From Hymenopellis radicata (lineage: Eukaryota; Basidiomycota; Agaricomycetes; Agaricales; Physalacriaceae), in contig JADNRX010000115.1 in the NCBI GenBank assembly GCA_015501595.1, positions 1-64,000 of the forward strand: a stretch of 64,000 nt of DNA, written 5' to 3'. The notes under the pieces were generated by a model. The model was not told the origin of the DNA and did not search any database. It was given only the letters and a program-made list of their open reading frames with translations. Each line of letters opens with the position of its first letter. The stretch's first letter is position 1. Position numbers and translations under genes: made by a program. Below are positions 35,101 through 45,732 of this stretch, piece after piece.

Positions 35101-36070
35101 GACCTCCCTCTACCGACGAGGCTAATTCGGCTTGGACGATTCGCGCCGCATGGAAAACCCTCGCTGGTCGCATGCAGGCTTGGAGCATGGTTTTTGGGTT
35201 GGAATCCTTGGATGCGCCGCGTTGTCTGCTGGCAACGCGGCGCCATTCGGTACGTTGAGTTCTAATTTATTATTTCTATTTTTTTCTCTTTGAACGGCCT
35301 GCATCACCGGCTCCATGCTAGTGGTGTCGCTGTTTTATTATTCCCTCTCCCCAAGTTCCCATTCCTGATTCCTCCCATTGCCCCAGAATTTTGCTCAAGT
35401 CCATTTGCCACCGGCACGGGAGGCCACGTGAGCCTCACGTGCTGGTTGGTTTAAAGCATGATCGGAACGCAGGTCCGGATCCCAAACTTGTCCTCTCCCC
35501 ACCACCTCTACTCCCCTTTTGGTTGACGAGCACCGCTGCTATGCGCACGGTGTCACGACTTCGACGCTGCCTGGCGCACGTCGTCCGCTGGGACGCTGCC
35601 TTGTGCACGTTGCCTTGTCGTTGCGGGTCGTACTCTGTTCGACAATGCGTAGGTGTGTTCCTTTACGTCTCCTCACCGTGTCACTAGTAGCTTGACAACG
35701 CTCAAGGTTCCGGACCACGACGCTCGAGGACAATGATGGTGCTTGATGACCAGCATGACAATCCTCAAGGACCAGAACGATGTTCAAGGAGACAAAGACG
35801 ACACTGCTCGAGGACGACGATACTCGAGAACGAGGGCCTTGCTTGGGGATGAGGACAGTGCGGAAGGACAAGGGCTCGAGGATGACGTCATCTCGTTATC
35901 TTGCGAGGTGCGTAGCTTCGTCTACTTTGTTCTTGACCCTCTTTGAAAAAGTTCCCCACCTAGACTGTGGGCTATGCACGGCCATACACGATGACGGCAA
36001 CTACGACCACTCCGAAGGACGATGAACTGGGTGAGCGGGGACGAGAACTGTGCAGACGGTGGCGAACATC
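32185..36070. other. Interior of the 6-kb element without recognised gene
   Basis: Only short or compositionally odd frames are seen, up to about 190 codons, none with a known motif. Two segments, about 32940-33150 and 34140-34370, share GCTTACGCG, GACG(A/C)TGCAAAGTCGGTCTCC-like and GTCGATAGC(C/T)GTGG stretches in the same order. They are an old direct duplication. Confidence 0.4.
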
Positions 36071-36085
36071 GAGGACTAGAGCATC

Positions 36086-36295
36086 GGGCACCGAGGACTA
36101 CCACGAGCACCGAGGACTACCACGAACATCGAGCACCGAGGACTACCACGAGCACCGAGGACTACCACGAGCACCGAGGACTACCACGAACATCGAGCAC
36201 CGAGGACTACCACGAACATCGAGCACCGAGGACTACCACGAACATCGAGCACCGAGGACTACTACGAGCATCGAGCACCGAGGACTACTACGACC
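36086..36295. repeat. Minisatellite, units of 19 and 26 bp
   Basis: Tandem copies of CACGAGCACCGAGGACTAC (19 bp) alternate with a longer form carrying an added ACATCGA-type insert (26 bp). Open frames across it (TEDYHEHR-type repeats) are by-products. Confidence 0.85.
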
Positions 36296-37247
36296 ACTGC
36301 GGGCTGACAGCCATGACGAGGACCGCGACACGGACTATGATAACTATGACGACGCGGAGGATGACCACACCGAACAAGCACACCGACTTCGAGGACGAAC
36401 ATGCCGCCTACGATGATGAACCCGCTGACATCAATAACGAGCCCACTGAGGACGACCCTACTGGTGTTGAGGCCAGCCATTGAGGACGATAAGCGGACCA
36501 AGGACGATGTCGAACCCAAACCCAACAAGGATGTTGATAAACTCACCGAGGACGACGACAAGCCCACTGAGGATGAAGACTGCACAATGGACGATATTCA
36601 GCCCACCGACAACAATAATTTTGAGGATGATGATGACTGTGGATGAGGATGATGCTGTGGATGACGATGATGCCGTAGCTGTATATGCTGAAGGCCCCTT
36701 CTCCTTACAGATTGTATCTATTTGCTGTATGTATATATAATGTATAATGATTTGATTTCTAATATTAATTTTTTCAATTATTTTGCTTGATTGCGAAGGT
36801 GGTTGTGATATAGTTCAAAGGTGGCTGGAAGGCAGTTGAAAGACACTCAGAAGGCAGTTGGAAGACACTCAGAAGGCGGGTGGAAGGCGGCTGACAGGCA
36901 GTTGGAAGACAGTTGGAAAGCAACTTAAGCTAAGGTTCACGATAACATATGCTTTAAGTTAACTCTATAGCAGTTGGAAGGCACTCAGAATGCAGTTAGA
37001 AGACACTCGAAAGGCAGTTCAGAAGCAACTTAAGCTAAGGTTCACGGAGACGTATGCTTTAAGTCAACTTCAGAGAGCCTTTTAAGAGCTTTTAGGATGC
37101 CTTAGGGTGTCTTAAGCTGCCTTAAAGTAGGCGTCATCGTGAACCTTTGTTTTAAGCATCTTATTAGCTTACTTGTCTTTATTATCTTTTCATGTCTTAA
37201 GACACTTTAAGTTGCTTAAAGTCGCCTTAAGGCATATAGGCCTTTCC

Positions 37248-39107
37248 AGATGCAGAACTCGCGGCTCACGAGTTCATAGGTCTTGTAGCGTCCTGGATGT
37301 CCGGCGACTATTGAGTCATGGTACATCTTGACGACATCCCGGCGAAGAGTGGCATCCTTAGGAACGTAAACCTTTCCTCGAAAGAGTACTAGGCCCTCTT
37401 CGTAGTTCCATTCCTGTAGGTTTTTGACCAGCGAACGAGGCCCATTGTTGAGAATAATGTCTAACGCACTGAGCACTTCCTTGTCCCTTGATGAACACTC
37501 GCGAATCCGCCTCCGCAACTCATTGTCTCCAATGGACGACACTGCACTAGGGCGGACAGCGCGAATGCGGAAGAATGTAGGGTCGAGCAGTATGCGATCT
37601 GCATTATCGTCTTCGACCCCCTCTTTATGGTCTGGGCGGCGAGAAAGGGGATCACTGTGGTTCAGGGTTCCTCGTTTGTGAATCAGTTCAAAGTCAAAAC
37701 GTGTAAGGAATAACGCCCATCGGGCTTGACGGCGACTCAGCTTCTGGGACTGCGTAAAGTACTCGAGGTTCTTGTGGTCGGTGATGACCTCAACCTTATG
37801 ACGAGCGCCCTCAAGGTAGTGTCGCCAATCCTCCAGCGCTCGGATAATCGCAAGAAGCTCCTTATCGTGGATATCGTAGTTGCGCTGCGTCTCGTTGAGC
37901 GACTTGGACAGGAACGCGCAAGGGTGCCACTGCTCGTCGTCTCCTTGTTGGTAAAGGGTGGCACCAGTCGCGAAGTCAGACGCGTCTGCTTCCACACGAT
38001 AGGGTTTATCAGGGTCGGGCATAATTAGAACGGGAGCAGAGGTGAACGCATCTTTGAGGGCCTGAAAGGCCGTTTGCGACGAGGGATTCCAGTCCCACGT
38101 CTGATCCTTCTTGGTAAGATCAAAGAGCGGTCGAGCAATCTTGGAGAAGTCCTTGATGAAACGTCGATAGAAGTTACCGAACCCTAGGAATGCTTGTACG
38201 TCTTTGACTCGTCTTGGGGTCGGCCACTGAGAGACGCCCGACACTTTAACGGGATCCATGCGGAGGGCGTTGTGAGAGATGATAAGCCCCAAGAACTCGA
38301 CGGACTCAGCTTCAAAGACGCACTTCTCTGGTTTCGCATAGAGGTCATGCTCCTGGAGTCGTTTTAAGACTTCCCGTACGATGCGCCGATGTTCTTCCAA
38401 CGTCTCAGTAAAGATCAAGATGTCATCCATATAGACGACGACTTTTCCGGAGTCGATGAGATCCTTGAGAATGCTGTTCATCATAGCCTGAAAGGTCGCT
38501 GGAGAGTTCATGAGTCCGAAGAACATGACGGTTGGCTCGAAGAGTCCTCGGTTGGTCTTGAAGGCTCCCTTCCACTCGTCTCCTTCCTTCATACGCACGT
38601 TGTTATAACCCCAACGTAGGTCGATCTTGGAGAAGATACGCGCGCCTTTGAGTTTGTCGATAAGCTCTGGGATGAGCGGAAGGGGATACTCGTTCTTGAC
38701 AGTGCCTTTATTGAGTTCTCGATAATCCTGTACGGGGCGCAATGATCCGTCCTTTTTCTTAACAAAGAAGAAAGGACTCGCCATAGACGACTTCGAAGGT
38801 CGGATATACCCCTTCTTGAGGTTCTCGTCGAGGAACGAGTCCAGCTGCTGCTGCTCATCGGGTGATAGAGGATACGTCTTGCAAGCCTTGGGCTCAAAGT
38901 CCGGTTTAAGATCGATGGCATGATCCCAAGAACTATGCGCTGGTAGTCGTTCGGAGGTTCGCTTGTCAAAGACGGTGAGAAAGGCATGATATGGGGAGGG
39001 AACACGCTCCTTGAGCGGACGATTGTCCGGTTTAGCTTGCGCTTGAGCCGCTTCAGCTAACTTCTGCGCATTCGTGAATGTGGCTCGGATATGGACGTCG
39101 GTGGGAT
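37248..39107 (-). CDS. Reverse transcriptase / RNase H and integrase N-terminus (pol middle part)
   Basis: On the minus strand this frame of about 620 residues contains reverse transcriptase motifs in order: PSKSSMASPFFFVKKKDGS, LRPVQDYRELN, FSKIDLRWGYNNVRM, FGLMNSPATFQAMMN and the catalytic VVVYMDDILIF. The RNase H start (VEADASDFATGATLYQ), HDKELLAII and the DHKNLEYF element follow. It ends in the HH half of the integrase zinc finger (MYHDSIVAGHPG). The frame is fully open. Both ends are cut by TIR elements: at 39107 toward protease and at 37248 toward the integrase core. Confidence 0.95.
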
Positions 39108-40086
39108 CTAGAGACCTCAACGAGTCACCGAGTCACCGAGTCATCTGGTGACTCGACTCGCTTCGGGCACGTCGGCGTTCGCACTCGCGTGACTCGCGAG
39201 TCACGTACTCACGAGTCCGAGCGCGAGTCTGAGTATTGGGTTTCAGACCGCGAGTCATCACACAATGACTCGCAAATATTTAGATATATATTTAAACTAA
39301 ATTTACCAATTTTCTGCAGAGCAAATGGTCTGCAACGTCTCGAGAACGAGACGTGGGCGATTATCCTGCCCGATCCGGCGATCCGGGCCGAGTCCCGAAG
39401 CGACGCGTCAGCGTCTGATCGAGTGGTATCTCTTTCTTTTGGACCACCACGACGACCACCACCACCACCCAGGGAGTGACGATTGTCGCTCCCGCTGCTC
39501 TGACGATTGTCAGGCAGCCTCTGGGGTGTGGATTTGTTATCTGGCTCTGTGCCGGATGTGCTGCTGCTGTCTTTATGACAGCAGCAACGGACGACAACGA
39601 CCCAACAACCATGACCACACGTCGACGACCACGACCACGACCACGACCACAACGGACGACGACGACTGCCGAAGGATGCGAGAATGTGGGGATGTGGATG
39701 CGGGACTCGGTGATGTGGATGCGAGACCCGCTAACGAAGACAACAACGACGTGTCGTCCTCACCCAGGACTATCATCACCACCACCATCTCCACTACCAC
39801 CACTCTCACTCCCACCACCACCACCACCCCACCCCATCCTCATGCCCAGCTGACTGTCCCCGTGCCATTGCCCGGGGATGCTCGCTGCGCATGAATATAC
39901 TGGGGTGGACTCGCGAGTACTCGTGAGTATCCGAGATGACTCGGACTCATGGCGAGTACTCACGAGTAGACTCGCGAGTCACCGCGAGTCGAGTCCGACG
40001 CGAGTCTGAGCAGGACCTTTTTTTACGTGAGTACTCACGTCACGAGTCGCGAGTCTGACTCGCAAACGACTCGTTGAGGTCTCTAG
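39108..40086. mobile_element. 1-kb TIR element nested between protease and RT
   Basis: The left end CTAGAGACCTCAACGAGTC and the right end GACTCGTTGAGGTCTCTAG are perfect inverted copies. Both subterminal regions are crowded with GAGTC/GACTC/CGAGT motifs. The middle (39440-39850) is simple-sequence CCACGAC/ACC-rich DNA. No transposase frame is seen. The retroelement reading frame resumes on either side (...KPPDP before, TDVHIRATF after), so the insertion broke pol. GATCC on both sides may be the target duplication. Confidence 0.8.
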
Positions 40087-40950
40087 TGGATCAGGTGGTT
40101 TGGAGGCAGGTCGGGGATAATCGTCATGGTAGTAATGCTGTTCGAAGACATCCTGCGTCCAGACTGGTTCGACATCCAGCTCCTCCTCTTCATCTTCGGT
40201 GAAAAGGACAACAGGTACTTGGATATGGTTGAAAACACGAACAGGACAACGTCTTCCAGCACGGCGCTGTACCGGTTTAGCAACCGCGCCTGGGATGGGG
40301 TCGCTCCACTTGACTTCGTAGTCTCGGTGGTGCAGTCGAGGGTCGTGAGGTTGGGTGTGAGCAATGACAGGGGTTTGTTTAGCTTTGGCACGTACATGGG
40401 TGACCGGTTTCTCAGGCCGGTGAACACAAGAGGCCGGACACCGTGTAAAGTGAAGCTCTGAACCTGCCCAGTCGATCTCGGGGTTGTGTTCATCAAGCCA
40501 GTCAGTCCCTAGGATCACGTCATGATCACCAATGTCGGTGACATAGAGTTCAATCTCCTCTTCATGATGCGCTGTGCGGTCGTGATTGTAAATTCGTGCA
40601 CGTTGAAGAGTAAAATGAGTGACGTAGCCCATGACATTCTCAGATCCATCAACATTTCGAACGGGGAAGGGAGTGGGAACGGGAAGAAGAGTGAAGTGGT
40701 GTCGTTCAGCGAATTTGTTGTTAATAATGATTCCTTCAGCGCCACTGTCAATGAGCGCTTGAGCAACGATTTGCCTGCCGGATAGTTTTCCGATGAACTC
40801 GGTTCGGAGTACGAGCGAGGGTGTCTGTCGGTTTCTTGTGATTGCTGACATCCGCAGTTCTGAGGGATGAATACGCTCACAAAGGGATGACAAAACCGAA
40901 AATTTATTTCGCCCGGCACTTCCAGCAGTATATCGTACAACTCCTCCCAA
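40087..40950 (-). CDS. Aspartic protease region of pol
   Basis: The minus-strand frame carries the retropepsin site ALIDSGAEG (D-S-G) followed by IIINNKFAE. Further on it reads VILGTDWLDEHNPEIDW, matching the ILG and DWL elements of Ty3-type proteases. The frame runs into the 1-kb TIR element at 40086, so any product has a foreign tail. It starts just after the gag stop in another frame; how pol is expressed is not visible. Confidence 0.88.
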
Positions 40951-40970
40951 CGTTGCAGTGGGGGAGTGCT

Positions 40971-42007
40971 CTAAAAATCCAAATGCGCAACAAAATCTTT
41001 CAAATAATTGGCCGCCTCCGCCTTCTCTTCTCCCTGGAGCCCTCTCATGCGGTTAAACGCATCGCTCAGTTCCTTGATCGTGTCGCGAATTTCGCCGGGT
41101 TGCGCCGTCGATGTGGATGCAACTGGGGTATCAGCAGCAGCTACGTCACTGGTGCTGCGGATGGATCGCCCAGCTGATTGGGAGGTGGAGTTGGGTCTTG
41201 GATCGCGGACGGGGCAGTCGCGAGAGATGTGCCCAGGTCGACGGCATTTAAAGCAGGCGCCCTGGCGGCGAAGGCGTTCTCTTTCCATTGGGGTCAGTCT
41301 CGTAAGTCTATCAGAGCTGGAATTTGCACCTGAGGAACGCCGTTGCGCGTCAACATCCATAGGAACACCATATCCTGGGCTGGTGCGCTGTTGGAGCGCG
41401 AGGACTGGGTGTTGCGCGAAGGATAGTACCGAGTGGACGACTCGGCCCTCAAAGCGGCACGGGAGTTCTCCAGGTTGACAACTCGAGTCTTCCACTCTGC
41501 AAGGGTAGTGGGCTGGGGGTGTTGATCGGCGATGATGGTGCGAAGTTCGTGACGAATGCCCTGTTTAAAGAAGTGGATGAGGGCGGCGTCTTCGTACTTG
41601 GACTTCATCGCCAGGGTCTCGAAACGGGTCATAAACGCGTCAATGCGCGCAAAGTCTCCTCGTTGACGAAGAGAGTCGAGGTCATTGCGAGCAGCAGTGG
41701 TGGGGTCAAGAGCACCAAAGGCATTGTTGAACTGGGTGATGCAGTTAGCGATCGTACTCCAGACCTTCGTACCAGTGAATGTGGTGAGCTGCTCTTCGTC
41801 GTAGGCTTCCATTCCATTCGAGGCCCACTCGCCTGCAGTGGTCTCTCGTTCGAAGCAAGTGAAGAAGAAGGAGACTTTGTCAGCCTCCGTGGTGTAGTTG
41901 GCAGTGTTGAGACGGAGGAAATTGTTGAGCTCTTGGATGAAGAGGCGCGACTGGCCGCGGTCGCCATTGAAGGGCTTGGGTTTGTTACCGCGATCTGAGC
42001 GAGACAT
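40971..42007 (-). CDS. Gag with CCHC zinc knuckle, frameshifted
   Basis: The capsid-like part (from MSRSDRGNKPKPFNGDRGQS at 42007) runs through FIQELNNFLRL and later FFKQGIRHELR. At about 41370-41400 the frame is lost, and the protein goes on in another frame with GVPMDVDAQRR, PMERERLRRQG and the zinc knuckle CFKCRRPGHISRDC. It ends HLDF at 40971. The coding sense upstream of 42007 continues (Pro/Ser-rich, PSPPPSPSPSP), so the true start is probably farther 5'. A single missing or extra base explains the break; assembly error is possible. Confidence 0.85.
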
Positions 42008-42898
42008 TGGTCGAGGGATGACAGCGATAGCAGTGGGTGGTGGTGACGGCGATGGAGATGGGGGCGGTGATGGAGACGGTGGAGGAGATCGGGTAGTGCG
42101 ATCAGGAGATTCTGGGTTCTCGTTATCTGAGGGGTTTTCGTCGTCTTCGTCGTCGTCTTCGTCGTCGTCAAACGGTGTATGGACGACAGGGGGTTCAGGT
42201 GCAAGGGGTAATGATGAGGTTACAACGGGAGTTGTGATGCGAGAGAGAGCAGGGGATCGCCCTATACGATGTCCAGATGCTGCAAGGGGAGCTAGGGCAG
42301 TGGCTAATTGCTGTGTAAGGGCAGACTCAGCTTGGGTATCCTGCTCTTCGTCGTCACTAGGTGGATCGGGAAGATGATGGAGTTCGATGAAATAAGACTT
42401 TTCTGGGTTCGCTCTGTAGTACCACCCTACTCGTTCGTCGGGATTGGTCGAGGTGTGGAATCTGATCTCTCGATTGCCGACACCCTTGATATCGAAATAG
42501 CGTAGGTTGTTGGTGCCGATAATAGAGGTGGGGAGAGGTCTTGGATCTGTGAGATCAGCGGCAGTGACGTACTGCGGGGCTGAGAAAGACGTGGTGACGA
42601 AGGGGGTTTATGCAGAGGTGTATTTGGCGGGGATGAAGGTAGGAGGTGGTCGACGGTATGGGTGGAACGTTGATCACGTTGATCTCGGCGCAGGTACTGC
42701 CGATATTGTGCAACTATGGGGAGGTGCAAGCAGAAGGCGGCGTGGTTATCTAGGATTCTCTCACCAGGAGATGCCTTCTTCAAGGTAAGCTTGGTAGTTC
42801 GGGGACGACGTGGGCAATCGGGGAGATGATCGTAGTCGGCAGTGCAAGAGTCCTTGGTGCAGGACATACGCGGGCGAGCGTAGTAGACTCTGTCCTAA
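42008..42898 (-). other. Retroelement leader / gag N-terminal region
   Basis: Minus-strand frames suggest gag begins farther upstream. A frame from 42867 (MSCTKDSCTADYDHLPDCP) gives about 140 residues, and another from about 42500 to 42008 joins onto gag in frame and includes an acid run (DDDEDDDEDD). One frameshift near 42430-42500 separates them. The bases next to the 5' LTR (TTAGGACAG on the minus strand) do not start with the usual TGG primer-binding sequence, so the primer is unknown. Confidence 0.5.
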
Positions 42899-43415
42899 TG
42901 TCAAGAACAGTGACCACGTGAGCACAAGACCGCTCGAGCCGCGACTAGAGGAGCGGGAGAATAGAGATGCGATAAGAATGATAGATGATAAAGCGTAGAG
43001 GACGCTGTGCTAGCTCGACGTAGTACAGAGGGACTGTGTAGTACGGAGACAAAGGAGGACAGAGTGGGAACTATCTACAAGGGCTGCGTATATGTATATA
43101 GAGTCTGTGGCTGTACGAACAATGGAAGACCTAGGATGGAACAATAGACAGTGGGAATACCAATCAGATCATCTGGAGTCATGAGGTGTCACATGACTTA
43201 GCAGTGGATAGATTTTGGCCCATGGGCCAAAATCCAGACGACTCACTAACCGGCATCTCGGCACTTCCGGACCGGGACCCGGACCGCTTGACACATGACG
43301 ATGTTAGAGCATGATAACACTGGAGTGTGATAATGGAGTGGCCCGGAGACTCTAGCGCGCCCTTATTAGTGAAAAAGGAAGGGGCGCTAGGTCACGAGGA
43401 AGGCGATTCGTGACA
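42899..43415 (-). repeat. Right LTR (5' LTR of the element)
   Basis: 517 bp, identical to the left LTR but for four single-G losses. The 24-bp palindrome lies at 43211-43234. The CTCCT duplication follows at 43416-43420. Confidence 0.95.
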
Positions 43416-43476
43416 CTCCTCGCATTGGAGAGAGGAAGGTACGCACGCAGGGTGTCAGCGCCCTCTAAGGGTAGGT

Positions 43477-43974
43477 GCGCTCTTCGACACAACCATCGCC
43501 GTGAATATTGCGGGCAACCTGTCCAGGCTCCTCGTAAAGCACCTCATCGATCCCGCGTCACCAGCGGCATCGGACGGAGTGATAATTATGCTTCCTAGCA
43601 CAGTTGCTGTCCGTATTCCTCCCTCATCATCTAAACGAATTTGCTTTTAACATTCCCCAGTATGAAGGCCACGTCGGCCAAGTCGCATACGCAGGCTCGA
43701 AGGGCGCTATACGGGCCATGACCCTCCTATGGCGCGCGAGCTCGCGCGGTACGGATCCGCGTCGTCTCGATAGCGCCGGGCTGTTTACGACGGCGATGAC
43801 GGAGCAGTTCCAGGGCGAGATGCGGGACTTCCTGATCCACGAGGGACGCTCTATCCGAAGCGCTTTGGGCGCCGGAGGAGTTTGCGAGGACGGTGCGGTG
43901 GATTTTGGAGTGCGACTATGTGAATGGGGAGACGGTCAAGCTTACGGGGGGACGAGGGTGCCGGTGAAGCTGTA
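43477..43974 (+). pseudogene. SDR2 3' fragment, unit 3
   Basis: Same fragment as at 16871 but with several one-base losses in G or C runs (for example CCTCCTATGG for CCTCCCTATGG and ACGGATCC for ACGGGATCC). These break the frame. No substitutions stand out, which points to base-calling errors at least as much as to decay. Confidence 0.8.
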
Positions 43975-45732
43975 AACATGTCATTGTCATATTCACTATA
44001 CCCCAGAGCATGAATTGGATACACACGTGGAGAGTATATGCGGAGGAGGGTGCAGGTACAGAAGCACGGGTAATAATCTGCCCGATGGATAACTAGCATC
44101 GACTCTTATCAGCGTCTTCTTCTGCACGCCTGTGACGACGCGTCAAGTCCGACTGCGTATCGTTGTCCTTGTACGTCTCTAGCTGGAGGCCCTCCGAGAA
44201 CGCCGAGCTCTTCTTCCGTCCAGCGTAGAAGGTAGCAGGAATCCCGAGGCCAAGGCTAAAACGGTAACACGGGCTAGAAACGGGTGGCGGGTGGCGACGC
44301 CAGTGCAATACGACCAAACAGGAATGGATAGAGGAGTGGTTCCTACGAAGTATTCTGCGGGCAGGGAAATGCACTAAAAGCCTCAGAATATGGGTCAGCG
44401 TCTCGCCTATCTGTGGGGCTGTTGGAAGGTCGAGTCAGTGTCCGCCCGAACGAACCCCGTGGTTCCCTCTCGGCGATGAGATGAGGTTTCAATGCCTTAG
44501 TACTGTACTGTAGTGATGCTCCACTGCTTCATCGAATCCATATCTCAACTCGAGTTCCATTAACTTCATCATGCGGCAAGTCTTCACTACTCTCATCACC
44601 CTCGCTATGGCTTTCACCGCCTCTGCTTAGGCTTCCCCAGCTGAGGCTGAAGGTGTCGCGTACGTCCTTCACGGCTTCTCCTGGAGGCGAAGGACTAATG
44701 TCTTCGCGCTTTTAGTGCCCGTGGGCCGTGGCGTCTGGGATGACTGCTTCAACCAGGGCTACACCACCGGCTACGGTGCTGGATGCAGCTCTGCTGGCGC
44801 TAAGTATCTGTATTTTTCATCAAGTGGTCTACCAGCTGGCGACTAAGCCAGCATACAGAGAAGAGCATCAACTCACCTGCACTGGCAGCAACGGCGACGC
44901 CTACAACCAGCCTGCAGGGCTTCAACGCTGGGTTCAACAAAGGTTTCAATGCTTGCCAGTAATCGGTAGGCCTGCATTTGTCTTACACTTTTTCATCTGA
45001 TGAATTATCGCTTTTTAGTACTTATTGATTTAGGACAAAGCCCAGAACGGGCGTTAGCTTTCACTAGTCGTAACTGCGATAATATAAGTTGTGATCTGTT
45101 TTCAAGAAGTGATTCCACAGCAGCAGAAGAATAAACCTCTAGGAGCAGACTTTACTCACACTTGAAACGGAGATCAGAAAGTATCTTCCTGTGGGCGACG
45201 AAACGCCCACGGGGAAGACCTAACACGAGAATTAATGTTGCCTTTGGCGGTCCTGCTACCATACACATACAAGAGGTACACTGGATGGCATGTACGTCGC
45301 TCGCAATTGACAGTGTTTTGAAGCTTCAATCAGCGGAAGAGCGCTGCCTAAGCTTCACTTTCAGAAAAGGTTGGGGTGCGAGAGAGTTAATGTAGGCACG
45401 ACCTGAGACCACCCTCGAAACCCGAGAATCTAAAGATCAATGATAACGAGTATCACCCTTGCTAAACCGTGGCCGTGGACGGCGTGCGAAGAAACTGGGG
45501 CCATCTGGTACTGACCAATGCGGAGCGGTATCAGTATGCTGAAACTGGCGGGAGGTGAGGCTGCTGGCGTGGAGCCGTGGAACCAAAAACATTCATGAGA
45601 AGGGGGTGCGTCACATGATAATCATGGGAAGTCAGTTCTCATTGCTGGACGCGGTAATCTAGATGAAGGTTGAAAAACGGATGCTTTAGAATTTGAATGT
45701 CTGAAGTAACGACGTGCTTACCGTACTAATAG
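43975..45732. other. Unit 3 middle region
   Basis: Collinear with 17376-19135. It holds the decayed membrane-protein exon (minus, about 44093-44374), the small secreted protein pseudogene, and non-coding DNA. Confidence 0.7.
44571..44962 (+). pseudogene. Small secreted protein pseudogene, unit 3
   Basis: Same as the copy at 17974: signal peptide MRQVFTTLITLAMAFTASA, TAG at the cleavage region, the 7-nt frame-shifting insertion in exon 2, and the GFNAGFNKGFNACQ end. Confidence 0.65.

Larger units (their letters stand above)
31247..37247. mobile_element. 6-kb TIR element nested in the integrase zinc finger
   Basis: The ends are inverted copies: GGAAAGGCCTATATGCCTTA at the left and its complement at the right, continuing to ...AAGGCG. 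Both subterminal regions (31260-31440 and 36950-37240) are crowded with CTTAAG/CTTTAAG motifs. The interior has no transposase-like frame. It holds a MITE, a minisatellite and two diverged direct copies of a segment of about 250 bp (about 32940-33150 and 34140-34370). The target duplication is unclear: CCACATCA at the left and CCAGATGC at the right are only partly alike. Likely a non-autonomous DNA transposon; superfamily not decided. Confidence 0.75.
29424..43415 (-). mobile_element. Chromovirus-type Ty3/Gypsy LTR retrotransposon with nested insertions
   Basis: The element lies on the minus strand, bounded by LTRs of 521 and 517 bp that start TG and end CA. It is flanked by a 5-bp CTCCT duplication (29419-29423 and 43416-43420). 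Gag with a CCHC knuckle, protease, reverse transcriptase/RNase H, integrase and a C-terminal chromodomain occur in the Ty3 order. Two TIR elements (31247-37247 and 39108-40086) split it, so about 7 kb is the element itself. It carries frameshifts in gag. Empty sites exist in the array at 16809-16813 and 55163-55167. It cannot be autonomous as it stands. Confidence 0.93.
17376..43476. repeat. Segmental duplication unit 2 plus block B copy 2, interrupted by the retrotransposon
   Basis: Unit 2 with its block B runs from the SDR2 fragment to the start of the next SDR2 fragment. The unit 1 to unit 2 offset at the RCC1 start is 12618 bp. Without the 13992-bp retroelement and the 5-bp target duplication, the unit 2 to unit 3 offset is about 12595 bp. 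From about 20250 to 29420 the sequence matches unit 1 almost base for base, with nearly all differences single-base indels in homopolymers. Confidence 0.8.

Noticed and set aside
36086..36295. CRISPR-like repeat array
   Set aside because: The units are contiguous, without unique spacers, in a eukaryotic transposon.
35967..36646. Long plus-strand acidic frames (TEDYHEHR, EDDD-rich)
   Set aside because: They come from the 19/26-bp minisatellite and simple GAxGA-rich DNA inside a non-coding TIR element.
39325..39894. Thr/Asp-rich 189-codon frame
   Set aside because: It is simple-sequence CCACGAC/ACC DNA within the 1-kb TIR element, with no domain and equal openness on the opposite strand.
41370..41410. 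Programmed frameshift in gag
   Set aside because: The shift lies inside gag before the zinc knuckle, not at the gag-pol border, with no slippery site or structure evident. A one-base error or mutation is simpler.
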